From contig SADC01000396.1 in NCBI GenBank assembly GCA_004194705.1, forward strand, positions 23,403 to 87,402: a stretch of 64,000 bases of DNA, read 5' to 3'. How positions within the stretch are numbered: position 1 is the first letter of the stretch; the number at the start of each line of letters is the position of its first letter. The translations under genes were made by a program, and so were the position numbers. Source of the stretch: Ditylenchus dipsaci. Lineage: Eukaryota > Nematoda > Chromadorea > Rhabditida > Anguinidae. A model generated the notes under the pieces. It saw nothing but the letters and a program-made list of their open reading frames with translations, was not told where the DNA came from and did not search any database. This document shows, in pieces, positions 1 through 11,900 of the stretch.

Positions 1-268
1 GGACCAAGGTAAACCACTTGGAGAGGGATTTTTTACCTCGTTTTTCTTACTGAGACTGGGAAAAAAGAGTATCTAGACGCATTTTTTGATCGAGAGCGTT
101 GCTCGGATTCGTCTCCAAGGTAAGTGAGTGCGCGCATCTCTAACTCCCAAGCCCCTAGGGCTAAGAAACGGATGGTTGAAGTTGGAAAAAACAAAAATGT
201 ACCAAAATGAAGTAAAAAGAGGAGTTTTATAACTCTTCCAACTTCAACCATCCGTTTCTTAGCCCTGT
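1..268. repeat. Fragment of a Mutator-like foldback family plus hairpin
   Basis: Bases 40-150 match the interior of the elements at 5284-6283 and 25144-25840, including the text around AAGGTAAGTG and GCGCGCATCTCTAAC. Bases 157-187 and 238-266 are inverted copies of each other (around AACGGATGGTTGAAGTTGG), forming a hairpin with a 50-base loop. The family ends are not in the window. No gene is visible. Confidence 0.6.
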
Positions 269-893
269 CTAATTCTAAAGAGCAGTCGACATGCCATTTT
301 GTAGATAAATAAAAGAGCTTTTAGAAAATGCATTAAATGCTAGCTTTGGATATTAAAATTTTCAAGAATAGCTTGTATTTACGTGACCGAACAACCATTT
401 TCCTTACATTTACTTTGATTTTGACTAAAAGTCGACACTTTTATGTTGATGGTCATAAGTTTCTCAGAACAATTTAAAGCAAAAGCTTGACCTTCTAAAT
501 TGCAGCTAAAATTCAGGGCTCTTAAAAAATGTATGCTGTAATCTTTCACCATTGAAGACAAGCATGTAAAAAAGATCAAAATGTTATCGGGCGGTAACTT
601 TTTTCGTGACCTTATTTTTGCATTGTTTCAAACTTTGCGATTTTTTTGCATAAATTTTAAATGAATCTTTTGAACAAAAATACCAGTTTTGTAGAGCGTG
701 AAATTTTCTACAAGACTGTCTATTTCGTTTTCCCTTTCCGTTTGAAAATAATTAAATTCAAACAGTTTTTCTCAAAAAAATGTGGAAATTCTGATCGGGC
801 GGTAACTTTTTTCCGCAACTGTATGTTTTAATTGCTCACACATCAAAAAAACACGCTTTAAGCCAGTTTTGGGCTACGCGGTATAATGCACTT
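269..893. other. AT-rich intergenic stretch, no gene seen
   Basis: No convincing coding region. The phrase ATCGGGCGGTAACTTTTTTC occurs near 585 and again near 793 as a degenerate direct repeat, each time after a poly-A stretch, which suggests an old repeat. Confidence 0.4.
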
Positions 894-1200
894 TAGCCAT
901 TTTCTTCTTATAACTCCCGGTCTAGGGATTCGAAATCGTGTTCTTGGCATTGTGTTTTGACCCACTTTTTAAAGACTGCTCTCAAACAACTTAGCACCCA
1001 TTTTGTAGCTCATCTCAGTTGCTACAAAATGGGTGCTTAGTTCGGCCACGCCCAAAATCCCCCCGCGCCAAAATCCCCCGGGCCCAAAATCCCCCGCCCA
1101 AAATCCCCCGCCCAAAATCCCCCCGCCCAAAATCCCCCCGCCCAAATCCCCCGCACCAAAATCCCCCGGGCCCATAATCCCCCCCCCCCCCAAATCAAGC

Positions 1201-1701
1201 ATGAAACGAAGAGCCGTGGACACACAAGAGGTATGTTTGCATATGGTGTCGCGGTCTTAATATTTTTGTTTCATAAACCGATCCAAATATTCACCAACGC
1301 TCTTCAACGTCTTCCGGAAAGTGTGTCGTCAGGTCTAAGCAAGAGTGCAGTCCGCAAGATGGCAGGAAGAGTCCGGAGTCGAAACGGAATTCAAGTGCTA
1401 CAAGCAAATGCAGTCGAAGAAATCAGGATCCCACAAGACCATCGCTACTACGGACAAGGTGGAGAACTCTTTGTGCTTGCCGACTCTGGAGAACATTTCG
1501 CTGATCCTGACAGGTCTTTAAATCATTTAATGTTTGTTAGCTGAATGTTAATTATTTATTTCCAGGATCATAATCTTTGGTCGCCAGCAGAACTTGCAAT
1601 GGGCAGCAGAAATGGTCAATGTGTATATGGACGGGACATTTAGCATCACTCCAGCTCCATTCACACAAGTCAATAAGTTTCAACCAAATAATTCCAACTA
1701 A
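1201..1701 (+). pseudogene. Mutator-like (MULE) transposase, N-terminal fragment
   Basis: Exons about 1233-1513 and 1566-1701 join across a 52-base intron (GTCTTT...TTCCAG). They give ALQRLPESVSSGLSKSAVRK, then GELFVLADSGEHFADPDR, then IIIFGRQQNLQWAAEMVNVY and MDGTFSITPAPFTQ, followed by a stop. The segment before MDGTF and the DGTF...P..F.Q motif carry the first catalytic Asp of the MULE transposase domain. A short upstream piece (MKRRAVDTQE at 1201) ends at a possible GTATGT donor. The rest of the catalytic domain is absent, so this is a truncated copy. It lies inside the TIRs of the 1043-2186 element. I infer that the full-length family mobilises that element; this copy cannot. Confidence 0.75.
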
Positions 1702-1792
1702 TTAATGGTAACACTATAGAATGCCCCCCAGCTAGCGAAAAATTTACTTTTCCTGAAGGGAAAGGACCCGAAAAGAAAGGGAAAGGACCCCT

Positions 1793-1831
1793 CAAGCCCC
1801 CTGCGCCCCCTTCGGGGGCGCAGGGGGCTTG
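1793..1831. repeat. GC-rich perfect palindrome with TTCG loop
   Basis: AAGCCCCCTGCGCCCCC and GGGGGCGCAGGGGGCTT flank TTCG. Close copies sit at about 5608-5640 and 25425-25460. Confidence 0.85.
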
Positions 1832-2285
1832 GGGCTGGGGAAGAGAAAGATCTATCTGGATGCAGACAAAAGAATCTTGAGCCTGGTTCTGCTGTTTGAA
1901 AGAAGAAATCTCATTGAATATCTCAGAGGGCTGGCTAGAAACTTCATCATGGATCAGTAATCAGTTGCCTTTCATTCTCCGTTAATCTCTCGATTGTTGT
2001 TATAAAATTTGGTTATATTAGTAACAGTCTTTACTTTGGATTTTTGTGCGGGGGGATTTTTGGCGGGTTGATTATGGGCGGGGGATTATGGGGGGGGATT
2101 ATGGGCGGGGGATTATGGGCGGGGATTTTGGGCGGGGGGATTTTGGGCCCGGGGGATTTCGGCGCGGGGGATTTTGTCACGTACCGGCTTAGTTGCCTAA
2201 CTTTTTGAGCAGTACTCAAAAAGTGGGTCAAAAACAGAGTGCCAAGAACGCGTTAGACCCGGGAGTTATTAGAAGAAATACGGTA

Positions 2286-2867
2286 GATAGATTCAGTGGC
2301 AATGTGAACCATAGTAAATGGCTACTGCTGGTCCCGTTTATTTTGATGGTCATGTTCATCAAATCGCACAACTGAGCAGTTGCTGACGGCAACTAAATCT
2401 GTGGAAGATTCCAGTCGATTCCTCGATACATTTCCTCTCTAGAACTCAGGAATTTCGACTAAATTGCTGAAAAGGTGGGCTAAAAAATAATGAGTGCACC
2501 CAGTGGGATATGAACCTTCGACCTACGCAGGTTTGTGGGAATAAGCTGTGCCCACTTTCCTTGGTTTTGGTCGCTGCCGATTTCGTCTGTTTTGAAAATC
2601 TATTGTGACCAGATATACCAGATATATATCGAAATTCGACCTTGCAAAAAGTTATGACCCTTCAGAAGTTTCAGAATTCCTTGGAACACCCTGTATATAA
2701 TTTCAAAATACGATTTTCGCTTGCTTACCCCCCCCTGAAAGTAGCCCTGAATCTCAGCTTTCTAACTAGACTTTAATTTCCTGCAAAAGGTTTCAAAGAT
2801 ATGAAGATTTTTGGCTTTGTATGAAGTAACTTTTTCCACCAAGTTCCTCTATTCAGATCCCTAAATA
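2286..2867. other. Intergenic stretch with a tRNA-like SINE scrap
   Basis: Bases 2495-2560 on the - strand contain a B-box-like GGTTCATATCCCACTGGGTG, resembling the SINEs elsewhere in the window. The rest (2570-2867) shows no gene. Confidence 0.35.
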
Positions 2868-2875
2868 GGGTTGTC

Positions 2876-3217
2876 GAGGCCTCGAAATTTTCGAGGCCTC
2901 GACTCGAAGACTTGAACCGACTCGAAAATTTTCGAGGCCTCGACTCGAAGACTTGAACCGACTCGAAAATTTTCGAGGCCTCGACTCGAACCGAAACTCG
3001 AAACTCGAAAATTTTCGAGTTTTCGAGTCTAAAACTCGAAATCGAGGCCTCGAAACTCGAAAAATGACTAGAAATTTTTTTTCGATGCCTCGAAACTCGA
3101 AAGAAGGACTCGAAATTTTTTTCAAGCCTCGAGACTCGAAAAAAAGACTCGAAACTCGAAAATTTTCGAGTTTTCGAGTCCAAAACTCGAAATCGAGGCC
3201 TCGACTCGACAACCCTA
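2876..3217. mobile_element. hAT-like non-autonomous element made of TCGAGGCCTCGA words
   Basis: The ends are TAGGGTTGTCGAGGCCTCGA and its complement. The flanks are TCCCTAAA (2868-2875) and TTCCTAAA (3218-3225), 7 of 8 bases alike, matching the hAT target length. Almost the whole element consists of CTCGAAAATTTTCGAG and GAGGCCTCGA palindromic words, so long frames on both strands are compositional and not genes. Confidence 0.7.
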
Positions 3218-3361
3218 TTCCTAAATCTCCAACTTTTTTAATTTTTTACTGAAAAAAATATCTTGTTGAGTAGCTGAGATTCAGGGCTACTCGATAGTTA
3301 AAAAAATTTCAAAAGTGTACCTTCAACGTGAGGAGAAAAAGAGAAAAATACAAAAAAATGA

Positions 3362-3640
3362 GACGCTACTGTCATATATCCCCCCCCAAAAGCTACTGTA
3401 ATATAACCAAATCGCCCCTCCCCCTTCCCCGCCCCAATAATTTTTCAGGTACCCCAAAAACCATACTTTTTTTGGAAAGTGGTGAAATTATTACGTGTTG
3501 TCCCTGAGCCTAATGCATAAGGGCCAAAGCGCAAGGGCTAAGCCTAATTCCTAAGCCTAAAATTATTGGGGGGGGGGGGGGGTTGTGGTATATTACAGGA
3601 GGGTTTTTGCGGGGGGGGGGGGGGGATATATTACAGTAAG
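3362..3640. repeat. Poly-C / poly-G terminal pieces of the GCTACTGTAATATA family
   Basis: GACGCTACTGTCATATATCC at 3362 and the inverted GGGGGATATATTACAGTA at 3625 are ends of the family seen complete at 5284-6283. No matching target duplication was found here, so boundaries are uncertain. Confidence 0.5.
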
Positions 3641-3649
3641 GCAAAGCTT

Positions 3650-4675
3650 TTCCTTGCTGCAAAAAGACTTTTTTTTGCTCCCAAAGGACATTTTTGCTCT
3701 CAAAAGACTTCTTTTTTGCTGCTAAATTTTTTTTTTTGCTGCAAAAAGACTCTTCGTGCTGCAAGAAGACTTTTTTTGCTGCTAAATACTTTTTTTGCTG
3801 CAAATGTTGTTTTGCTTCACATGCCTTCTTCGCAGCTTTTTTCACTAGAAATATCAATTATTATACATGTTTTGTGGTCAATTTGTCTACAAAATTTTTA
3901 CTATCACTCCGGGGGGGTGTTGGTTGATGGATGTGCGCATTTTATAATAATTTGAGAAGAGTGTTTAAACATCTTCTAGATAATTGTTTACGCAACTTTT
4001 TAAGTTTTTATTTAATTTTTGCCCCTGAAATGAATAAGTACCAGGTAGTCGACGTTAAAATTAAAGGAATTATTCATAGATAGAGCTTATAAATAATTAT
4101 ATCATGCCTAGAACAGTGCCTCGAGTACTTTAGTGTATATGAAAAGTAGGTTTTTGTCGTGAAATTTCAGGCTGTACAGTCAAACCTCTATATTGCATCC
4201 GCAAGAAACCGACCCTGCCCGGATGCAATATAGAGGGTTGATAATAGGTTATTTACTTTCCGGCCAACCAAAACAAGAAAAGCGGATGCAACATAGAGGT
4301 GGATGCAATATAGAGGCTTGCTATTTAGAGGTTTGACTGTACTCAAGTTGTCCAGCCGGACCCCACCTGGAGAATAAGGGACTACCTAGGTTTCGAAAAA
4401 GTGATTAATTGACCTGTAGACAAATTGACGTGTGGACGAATTGGCGAATGCACGAATTGACCGTGAACGGATTAACTGTGTACGAATTGACCACAAAATA
4501 GTATGATAATTGTATGATAATTGATATTTCTAGTGAAAAAGCTGCGAAGAAGCATGTGAAGCAAAACAACATTTGCAGCAAAAAAAGTATTTTAGCAGCA
4601 AAAAAAAGTCTTCTTGCAGCACGAAGAGTCTTTTTGCAGCAAAAAAAATATTTTTGCAGCAGACGAAATTAGAAG
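3650..4675. mobile_element. Element with TIRs of TTTGCTGCAAAAAGACT words
   Basis: Left arrays of GCTGCAAAAAGAC and GCTGCTAAATAC units (3650-3800), followed by TCACATGCCTTCTTCGCAGC, recur inverted at 4525-4665. The centre includes degenerate GACGAATTGACC units (4410-4495) and a pogo-like insertion (4175-4341). No target duplication was identified. Confidence 0.6.
4175..4341. mobile_element. pogo/Tc1-like MITE, TA-flanked
   Basis: Begins TACAGTCAAACCTCTATATT and ends AGGTTTGACTGTA. The words GGATGCAATATAGAGG and GCGGATGCAACATAGAGG repeat inside both ends. It is nested in the 3650-4675 element. Confidence 0.75.
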
Positions 4676-4679
4676 GGTA

Positions 4680-5274
4680 TTTCAAGAATGTCGCAACCTC
4701 TATTAGTGTTTCAGTGTGAATGAAATAGTCAAATAACCAAAAGCGACTTTTGACTTGAGTCAGTGCATTTCTAAAGAACTTAACGATGCTTGCCTATCTC
4801 TTACAGGAAGTTGAATTTTCAATTACACAAATAATAGGAGATAATTACACTTTTCATTCCATTATTTATCAAAAAAACACAAGGCCGAATAACTAATCAG
4901 CTGGAAATAGTGTGAATTTGCTTAGAGTCACACCTTAATTCAGCAAAAACCTTTTCACAAACAAAAAAGGCGTGTTTTGCACATCTTTTTGCCGTGGTCT
5001 TCCCCTTCAATCTACTTAATGGTCAAATGTGTTTGGTCCACATTCAACAAGCATCCAACCAATTTTAGAAGCGCCCCAGTTTGATACTTTGCTTTGTTTT
5101 GGGGGGAGGTTGGATGGTTGGTGTAATAAATGTTAATTGGAATTCTTCGAACAGAATTCGAAATTTAAACTTTGATATCTTCAGCGGTGCATTATCGCGA
5201 AAATTTCATACGCGATTTTCAACTCGGAACGAGTTTTCTCCTGATTTTTAAGCTTTTTAGGAATAGATCAAATT
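4680..5274. other. Intergenic stretch, nothing recognised
   Basis: AT-rich with no long frame, clear repeat or RNA gene visible. Confidence 0.3.
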
Positions 5275-5283
5275 GAATTTTTG

Positions 5284-6283
5284 ACGCTACTGTCATATAC
5301 CCCCCCCCCCAAAAAAGCTACTGTAATATACCCCCCCCCCCCAAAAACCGACTTTTTTAGGAGTGTCTAAAAACCATTTTTATGCAATAATTTTGCCATA
5401 AAGGGACCAGAAAAGCAGTTTAAAAGGGATTATGGGCTGTATTGGGAGGGGAAGGGAATAATACAGGGGCCACTTTTTTTTAGCTGCTTTACCATGTTTT
5501 TCAACTCGGGCCGTGGCAAAAATAGACTCAATATGCATTTTATGATCAAGTGTACTTCTCGGAATCATGTCTAAAGTAAGTGCGTGCGCGCATCTCTAAC
5601 TCTCAAGCCCCTGCGCTCCCTTCGGGGGCGCAGGTGGCTTGGGGGCTTGGAGTTGAGATGCGCACACACACATACCTTAGACACAATCACTCGGAAGCGA
5701 CTCTGGATGCATTAAAAAACATGCATACCAGAGTTATTTATGCGGTAGGCCCCAGTATTCAAAACTATGTTCAACATCTTTATTTTTTCGCCGAAGAGCA
5801 TTTCCCCTCGTTCTATAAGGCCGGCCAGAGGCCCAGCATCCAAAAATTCAGCCTAGCACTCAAAAGTGCTAGGGCAAGGTGTAAACCGCGGGTTCCACCC
5901 CGCTGATCCGCTTGGTCCATGAAAAGTACTCATACTTATGCCTGCACCACAAGTTCCTAGGTTTGAAAGTACTCTTAGACGCTTAGAGAATTAGTACTCT
6001 AAGGATACCAACCATCTCGAGAAGTGGCCCCTGTATTATTCCCTTCCCCTCCCAACACAGCCCGCAATCCCATTTAAATTGCTTTTCTGGTCCTTTTATG
6101 GCGAAATTATTGTGTAAAAATGGTTTTTGACCATCCCTAAAAAAGTCGGTTTTTGGGGGGGGGGGGGTATATGACAGTAGGTCGATTTTTTGGGGGGGGT
6201 ATATGACAGTAGGTCGATTTTTGGGGGGGGGGGGGTATATTACAGTAGCGCTTTTTGGGGGGGGGTTATATTACAGTAGCGCC
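5284..6283. mobile_element. 1-kb Mutator-like foldback element with perfect 9-bp target duplication
   Basis: GAATTTTTG occurs at 5275-5283 and 6284-6292. The ends ACGCTACTGTCATATACC and GTTATATTACAGTAGCGCC are inverted relatives, and the arms remain complementary deep inside (5350-5490 against 5995-6140). The centre has a GC-rich palindrome with TTCG loop (about 5608-5640) and text shared with 1-150 and 25144-25840. The frame at 5580-5906 spans this palindrome and is not a gene. Confidence 0.85.
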
Positions 6284-6461
6284 GAATTTTTGCCCCTAAA
6301 TTTTTGCTCTCAGAAAAAATAAAAAGGGCAAGAATTCAGAGTTACTAGTTACATCATTTATAAATTAGATTGGGTGTCTGTGATCGGGTTTTTTAATTTG
6401 GACAAAATGTCATTTAATATATATCTAATTTATTATCTGCGATACTCGATACTGGGGGGTA

Positions 6462-7168
6462 TTTTGACTAGAAAATGGAATTTCGCAAGCTTAAGTTAAT
6501 TTTATTTTTATCCCCTTATTTTCTACACCAATCGAAATTACCATTAATTCACCCTACAAAAATCGCATCAGATCAAAATTTCTAAATAAAATTTTCTCTC
6601 GAAAAAAATTGCCTTAATTCAATTGAGGAGGCTCCTGGCAGTTTTCGGAACTGTTTCAGAACTCACGTTTTTATCGGTGCTCTAGTAAATATGATTATAT
6701 AAATTTAATAGTCAAAATGACGCCAGAAAGCAGAGCTACATTTTGAGTATAAGGTTGTATATAACTGTGCCAGCACAATTTGCGAAAAAGCAAAAATTCT
6801 AAAAAAAAAGTCCCGACTTTCGGGAAAGTTTCAGAACTTTTTGAGAACTTTTCCTTTTTTCGCAAATTTTGCAGGCACAGTCATATACAACTTTATAATC
6901 AAAATGTAGCCCTGCTTTATAAACTTTTGCATAATCATATTTACTAGAGCACCGATAAGACCGTGAGTTCTGAAACAGTTCCGAAAACTGCCAGGACCCT
7001 CCTCAATTGAAGTAGGGCAAATTTTTTCGAGAAAAATTTTTATTTTGAAATTTTGATCTGATGCGATTTTTGTTGGGTTTATTAATGGTGATTTCGATTG
7101 GTGTAAAAAAATAAGGGGTTAAAATCAAATTAAACTAAGCCTGCGAAATTTCATTTTCTAGTCAAAAT
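6462..7168. repeat. Near-perfect 0.7-kb foldback
   Basis: Bases from 6462 (ATTTTGACTAGAAAATGGAA) are complemented by bases running back from 7168. Internal pairs include GGAACTGTTTCAGAACTCAC and GTGCTCTAGTAAATATGATT. The centre is near 6820 (TCCCGACTTTCGGGA). The terminal text TACATTTTGACTAGAAAATG is preserved on both arms. No target duplication was read. Confidence 0.75.
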
Positions 7169-7179
7169 GTAGCATTTTT

Positions 7180-7424
7180 CGACCCTAGTATAGAATACTC
7201 CCCCTAAAAATTTTTTATTTTCAAACTTAAGTAAAGAGCACCCAAATATATGTCCCAGACCTAGGAAAATGTGCTCAAACTCTTCATTAATCACAACTTC
7301 CGTACGCTGGCCTACCCCAAGCCTAAGGGCTAAGCCTAAACTTGTTATTTGCAAGGGTAGTTACAGCATTTTTTAAAGGTCGGATTCTTGGGGACGGGGG
7401 GATTGGTTATTCTATAGTAGCGCC
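7180..7424. mobile_element. Likely GCTACTATAGAATAC-family element
   Basis: ACCCTAGTATAGAATACTCC at 7182 and GGTTATTCTATAGTAGCGCC near 7400 are inverted ends of the MITE family seen with target duplications at 17576-17637. Flanking duplication is not clear here. Confidence 0.5.
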
Positions 7425-8572
7425 CGTTTTTCTTTAGCTTTCTAATGGTGTATTCAGTTGTTTGTTTCGCAGTCGATTTTTATATTACCTAGTGGGTTTA
7501 TGAAAATATCGGTTTTGGTCAATTTCACCATGCATCTTTATCTGAGAAGACTGGACGCCATGAATGCTTCTGTCTACACTAATGTGGTACCAAAATGATC
7601 ATTAGGACATGGCACGGCTATTTCAAGTGTTGTTTTTTATGACTTTTAGGCTTAAGGATTAGGCAAGGGTAGGGCGGACTCAAACGTATTTTAGGCTCAT
7701 GTTTGAGTCTGTCCTAACATACGCTGGCCTACCTTTGCCTAAGCTTAAGCCTAAAAGATCACAATAAAAAACAACAGGGGGTACCAAGGCAAACCCCCCC
7801 CCCATCATCATATAGGGCCGGGTGGTCCCTCAGCGCTCATTAATTTGTAGCTCAAAAAGTGTCTGCTGAACGCTTTTTTAACATTCTCTCAACAATCTTA
7901 TGAATTTTTCCCACCCCATTTAAAAATCCAATGGATTCAAAAAAACAAGACCAACCAAAGCCGCTTTTGGCCTTTTAGCCAAAAATATTGCTGCAACCCA
8001 GCTGGCTCCTATATTTTCTTTGACACTAATTGTGGTGCCACAGAAACACGCCTCTTTTGTTCTTTTTGTCTTTTGTTGGTGGTGGATGTTGTGCTAGTAC
8101 ACCAATTTGCTAATCATCTTAACAAAACATGGTTTTTATATTCATTCTGCTTCTTTTCCTCCTAAAAATTCTCACTTTTGGTATTTTTAGAACGGTTTTG
8201 GCCGATTAGTTGCTGGCCTGCTGAGTGTGCAGTCAAGAGGGCTAAATGTTTGGGTGTGCCTTGTGTACATTTATTGTTTTTCCTTGTTTTAATGAGGCTT
8301 TGTTTGCTTTTCACACATATAATTGCATAGTCCTTTTTTGTTTTAGCAGTGGTTTTCTTTGAAAATGCAAAAAAGCGTGAAACAAATAATTGCTACAGTA
8401 AATCCATTTTTGAAGGTGGCAATACAGTCGAAATTTTTTAATATTGAGATCCACCCTTATTTGTGCCCGGAAATGCGGTATTCCGAAAAGTTGCAAGGAC
8501 TCCGATTTTGCCCGTTGTTTTCTCAAAATTTCACAATTTCGCCATGAATACCTGCCGAGCTCTATTAACTAA
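7425..8572. other. Intergenic stretch with one hairpin repeat
   Basis: Bases 7630-7775 form a hairpin (GACTTTTAGGCTTAAGG against CCTAAGCTTAAGCCTAAAAG, with CGGACTCAAACGTATTTTAG in the stem) whose relative is at 27082-27165. No gene is supported; frames at 8311-8547 on both strands are short and unlike known proteins. Confidence 0.4.
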
Positions 8573-8840
8573 TACAGTCCATTCTCGATAAACCGGCACC
8601 CCAAGCTGGCCCCCAGGGGTGCTGGTTTATCGAGAGTGGACTGTACCCGTTTTTGAAACTCAAGTTATAATAAAATTTGGATTGATTTGGAAAAAAGACC
8701 TGTGAATAGGAAACCTCACGGTTTTAGGATTAGATTTACGAATCACATGGCAAAAGACTTCGAAAATAGAGCTCAAAAGAGTGTCGGACCTTAGGTGGGA
8801 ACGAACTTGAGGGGTGTCCGATAAACGTGTTTTGACTGTA
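8573..8840. mobile_element. pogo-like MITE
   Basis: TA-flanked. Begins TACAGTCCATTCTCGATAAA and ends CGTGTTTTGACTGTA. The internal GAGTGTCGGACCTTAGG and GGGAACGAACTTGAGG text is the subterminal core shared by this family. A second inverted terminal copy at 8600-8645 makes the left end a hairpin. Confidence 0.75.
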
Positions 8841-8965
8841 ATTTATTTGTTGTAAAATGTCGCAAATGTGATTTTTGCTTTCGTATAATTATGGACAAAA
8901 AAGTGTATTTGCGTCAAAGAAAACTATTTTACCAAATATTATGAGTAAAATTGACTAATTTGAGG

Positions 8966-11900
8966 ATGTTGCGAAAGGTATTATCCAGGTTTGACCACTC
9001 CCTGGACGGTTATTCTCCAGATCCAAGTACAGCCGTAGCCGCAGCCACACTCAACTACTCAGATCTGAAGAATGATGGCAAAAGGCCATTTTCGATTGCT
9101 TATTTTGCTGTGCTCATGCTTGCCTACATTTTGTTCTTGCTCACTCTTCCCGTCTCCCTTTTGTTTTGTATCAAGGGTAGGTGGCCGGTGATTTATGCAA
9201 ATGTTTCTACAAACAAATGCACTTGGGGATACCTAACCAATTTTTTTGGCTATTTGCAGTGGTGCACGAGTACAAGAGAATGGTAGTATTCCGGTTAGGC
9301 AGGCTGAAGCCAGAAATGGGGCCTGGAGTGGTCATGGTTTTGGTAAGAAATCTTGGATCCAACTACCTAACAAATAGGGAAAATATTTAGCCCTGCATTG
9401 ACTTGTACCACATGATTGATCTCAGGACTCGGTCATATGGTGAGAAAAATTTCTTCTTTGAATTATTCAGAAATTTCCTATTGGCTTTTATTTTGACTAG
9501 ACAAACCTTCAATTCTGACACCGGATTCATGTTTAGCATGATCGATTTGCATAGAAAACTGTTCTTTGAAACATAAAGTCAGTCAAATTTTGAATTCCAA
9601 TTTTTGGGGGTAATATTTAATTTTGCCTCCTCATTCACTGAAAAATGCCCCCTAATTTTAAATTGAATTTTTTTTCTTAATTTTCACGTTTATTTAAAAA
9701 AAATTTAATTATCGTGGAGCCCAAAATCTCAGCTTTCTAACAAGCTATCAAACTTCACGGAATGATTTGAGAAATCTAGAAATTTCGGGGTTCGGAGAAA
9801 TTAGAGAAAAACAAAAGTTACTTCATTCAAGCCCCTAAATATCCACTTTTCTGTAATTATTTAATAGAATTTGATAGCTCGTTAAAAAGCCGATACAGTC
9901 AAATTTCTCTACTATGGCACCCCAAAAGTTCGTTTCTGCCTTGGGTCCGACACTTTTTTTAACCGAATTTTCGAAGTCTTTTATCCATTCTGTTTTGACA
10001 GTCTGGTCCCAAATATCGTAAGGATTCCGATTTTGCCGATCGTTTTTCAGAATTATAAAGAAAATTCTTCTAAAAGAGCAAAAACTCAGTTTAAAAACAG
10101 AAATTTTTGAATTTTCCTGTTTTTAAACTGAGTTTTTGCTTTTTTAGAAGAAATTTTTTTATAATTCTGAAAAACGATCGGCAAAATCGGAATCCTTACG
10201 ATATTTGGGACCAGACTGTGGAAACAGAATGGATAAAAGACTTTGAAAATTCGGTTAAAAAAAGTGTCGGACCCAAGGCGGGAACGAACTTTTGGGGTGC
10301 CATAGTAGAGAGGTTTGACTGTATCGTAGTCTACACGATAGTTGGAAAAAATTCGTAAAATAAACAAAAAAATTAAGAAAAAAATCAATTTCTGATTAGG
10401 GAGCATTTTTCAGCGAATAAGGGGTCATTTTTCAGTATTCAGGGGGGCAAAATTAAATACCACCCATTTTTTTGAAAATCAAATGCTTGTTTTCTCGAGT
10501 GGAACTAAAATTCGACAGTGAATTTTTTATTTCAAGAGCAATAACCACGCTGAACATGAACCTCTTGTCAGATTTAAAAGTAAGCTTAGCAGAGAACCCC
10601 CTTTTCACTGATTTAAGTCATTTTGTAAAACGGTTTTTTTGACGGAAAAGTCACAATTCTATAAATGTCAACGCTATAGAAAGGTTCGGCACAAAGTCTG
10701 CACCAGCAAAGACCAAAGTTTCGGACAGTAACGCTAGTGTTAAGTACTACTTTTATAAAAAAGACATCAAAAAACTATCCAAAAAAATTGAGAATAGGCC
10801 TTACACTCCACTTCACAGGTGCCGCCAAGACCTGAGTCAACTAAAATTGCAATTTTTATTCAGTCCACCTATTTAGATGTGCCTTCACAAGAAATGGTAG
10901 CTGGCAAAAATCAAATTTCTAGCAAAATATTAATATTCCGATTTTTCGGCTTCCAGCTGACCAAGGACTCTGTTACTGTGTGTGTAGGTAAACCAAAATA
11001 AATTTGGTGGATTTTTTTTCATCAAAACCTGTTTAGATGCAGCTGTGTACTTCCGGTGCGATTAATATGCAATTTTGGGTCAATTCTAAATGAGTTTTTG
11101 TTGTTTGAAGAGTGAGTGATCCAATAGCAACCGTCTTCTGCATTTTGGATGCTCACCTGTCCACCAAGCAATTGGCACAGACCACACTTAGGAATTGTTT
11201 GGGAACGAGGACCCTCACTGAGGTGGATTTTTATTTGGAGCCAAATTCGTGAATCGGGCTGTCAGTATTCAAACATTCATAAAATCTTTAAAAATCTAGA
11301 TGCCCCAGCAGTTTTCGATCACAATTCGTAGAAAAATTATCAAAATTAAAATGGCTAAATTACTTTCTTCAGTCAAAAGGTTCAAAATTCAAGTTAAATT
11401 GGCAACCGGACAAAAAAGACTTTTTTATTCGGTAGATTCGGGCGAAACAGCCGAATTCACAGATAAAAAAGTCTTTTTTGTCGCGCGACAAATATTTTTA
11501 AAAACCTTTTTTGTCCGGTTGCCGTTAATTTAGTAATTTATTCCGTCCAATCTTAATATTTTTGTCTCAAGAATTTATTAAGATTTTTGTTTATTTTTTA
11601 AAATTTTTATGTCAGAGTGTAGCCCTGGATCTCAGCTTTCTAACAAGTTATAGCTTGTATAAATACAGTCAATATAAATACAGTCAAACCTCATGTAGTG
11701 CGCGCTCCTCAAGTTCGTTCCCGCCTGGAGCCCGACACTTTTTTATCTTGATTTTTAAGAGCTTTTGCCAATCCCGTTTTAACAGACCTGTCTCTCAAAT
11801 CGTAAGATTCCGATTTCGCTGACAGTTTTTCAGAAGACTTGGATTTTTCAGTCTAAAAAATTGAAACTTCTATACTGGGCGGACTATAAATAAGTTCGAC

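Larger units (their letters stand above)
1043..2186. mobile_element. Mutator-like element with G/C-word TIRs and an 8-bp target duplication
   Basis: GCTTAGTT is duplicated at 1035-1042 and 2187-2194. The termini pair as CGGCCACGCCCAAAATCCCC against the complement of GGGGATTTTGTCACGTACCG. Each end continues as a tandem array of CAAAATCCCCCCGCC-like units (about 1050-1180, and inverted at about 2042-2175). Inside lie transposase remains (1201-1701) and a GC-rich palindrome with a TTCG loop (1793-1831). Confidence 0.75.
894..2285. mobile_element. CCGTA-family palindromic element, TA-flanked, split by a Mutator-like insertion
   Basis: The right end reads AGAAGAAATACGGTA; the left end (TAGCCATTTTCTTCTTATAA) is a degraded inverted match. 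The two arms share TTCTTGGCA, GACCCACTTTTT and related text in inverted order. A short palindrome lies at 998-1030. The same arm text recurs in other CCGTA elements (27357-27615, 38050-38236). The arms are pushed apart by the element at 1043-2186. Confidence 0.6.

Noticed and set aside
969..1260. Gly- or Pro-rich open frames over the CAAAATCCCCCCGCC array
   Set aside because: Tandem repeat translated in several frames; no gene features.
2773..3252. Long frames of SSRGLENF / FSSFE-type text on both strands
   Set aside because: They are translations of the TCGAGGCCTCGA word array in a hAT-like element.
5580..5906. 108-codon open frame
   Set aside because: It lies across the GC palindrome and arm of the foldback element 5284-6283 and reads repeat text.
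10086..10406. Open frames on both strands in stomatin intron 3
   Set aside because: Both are shadows of the near-perfect pogo-like palindrome.
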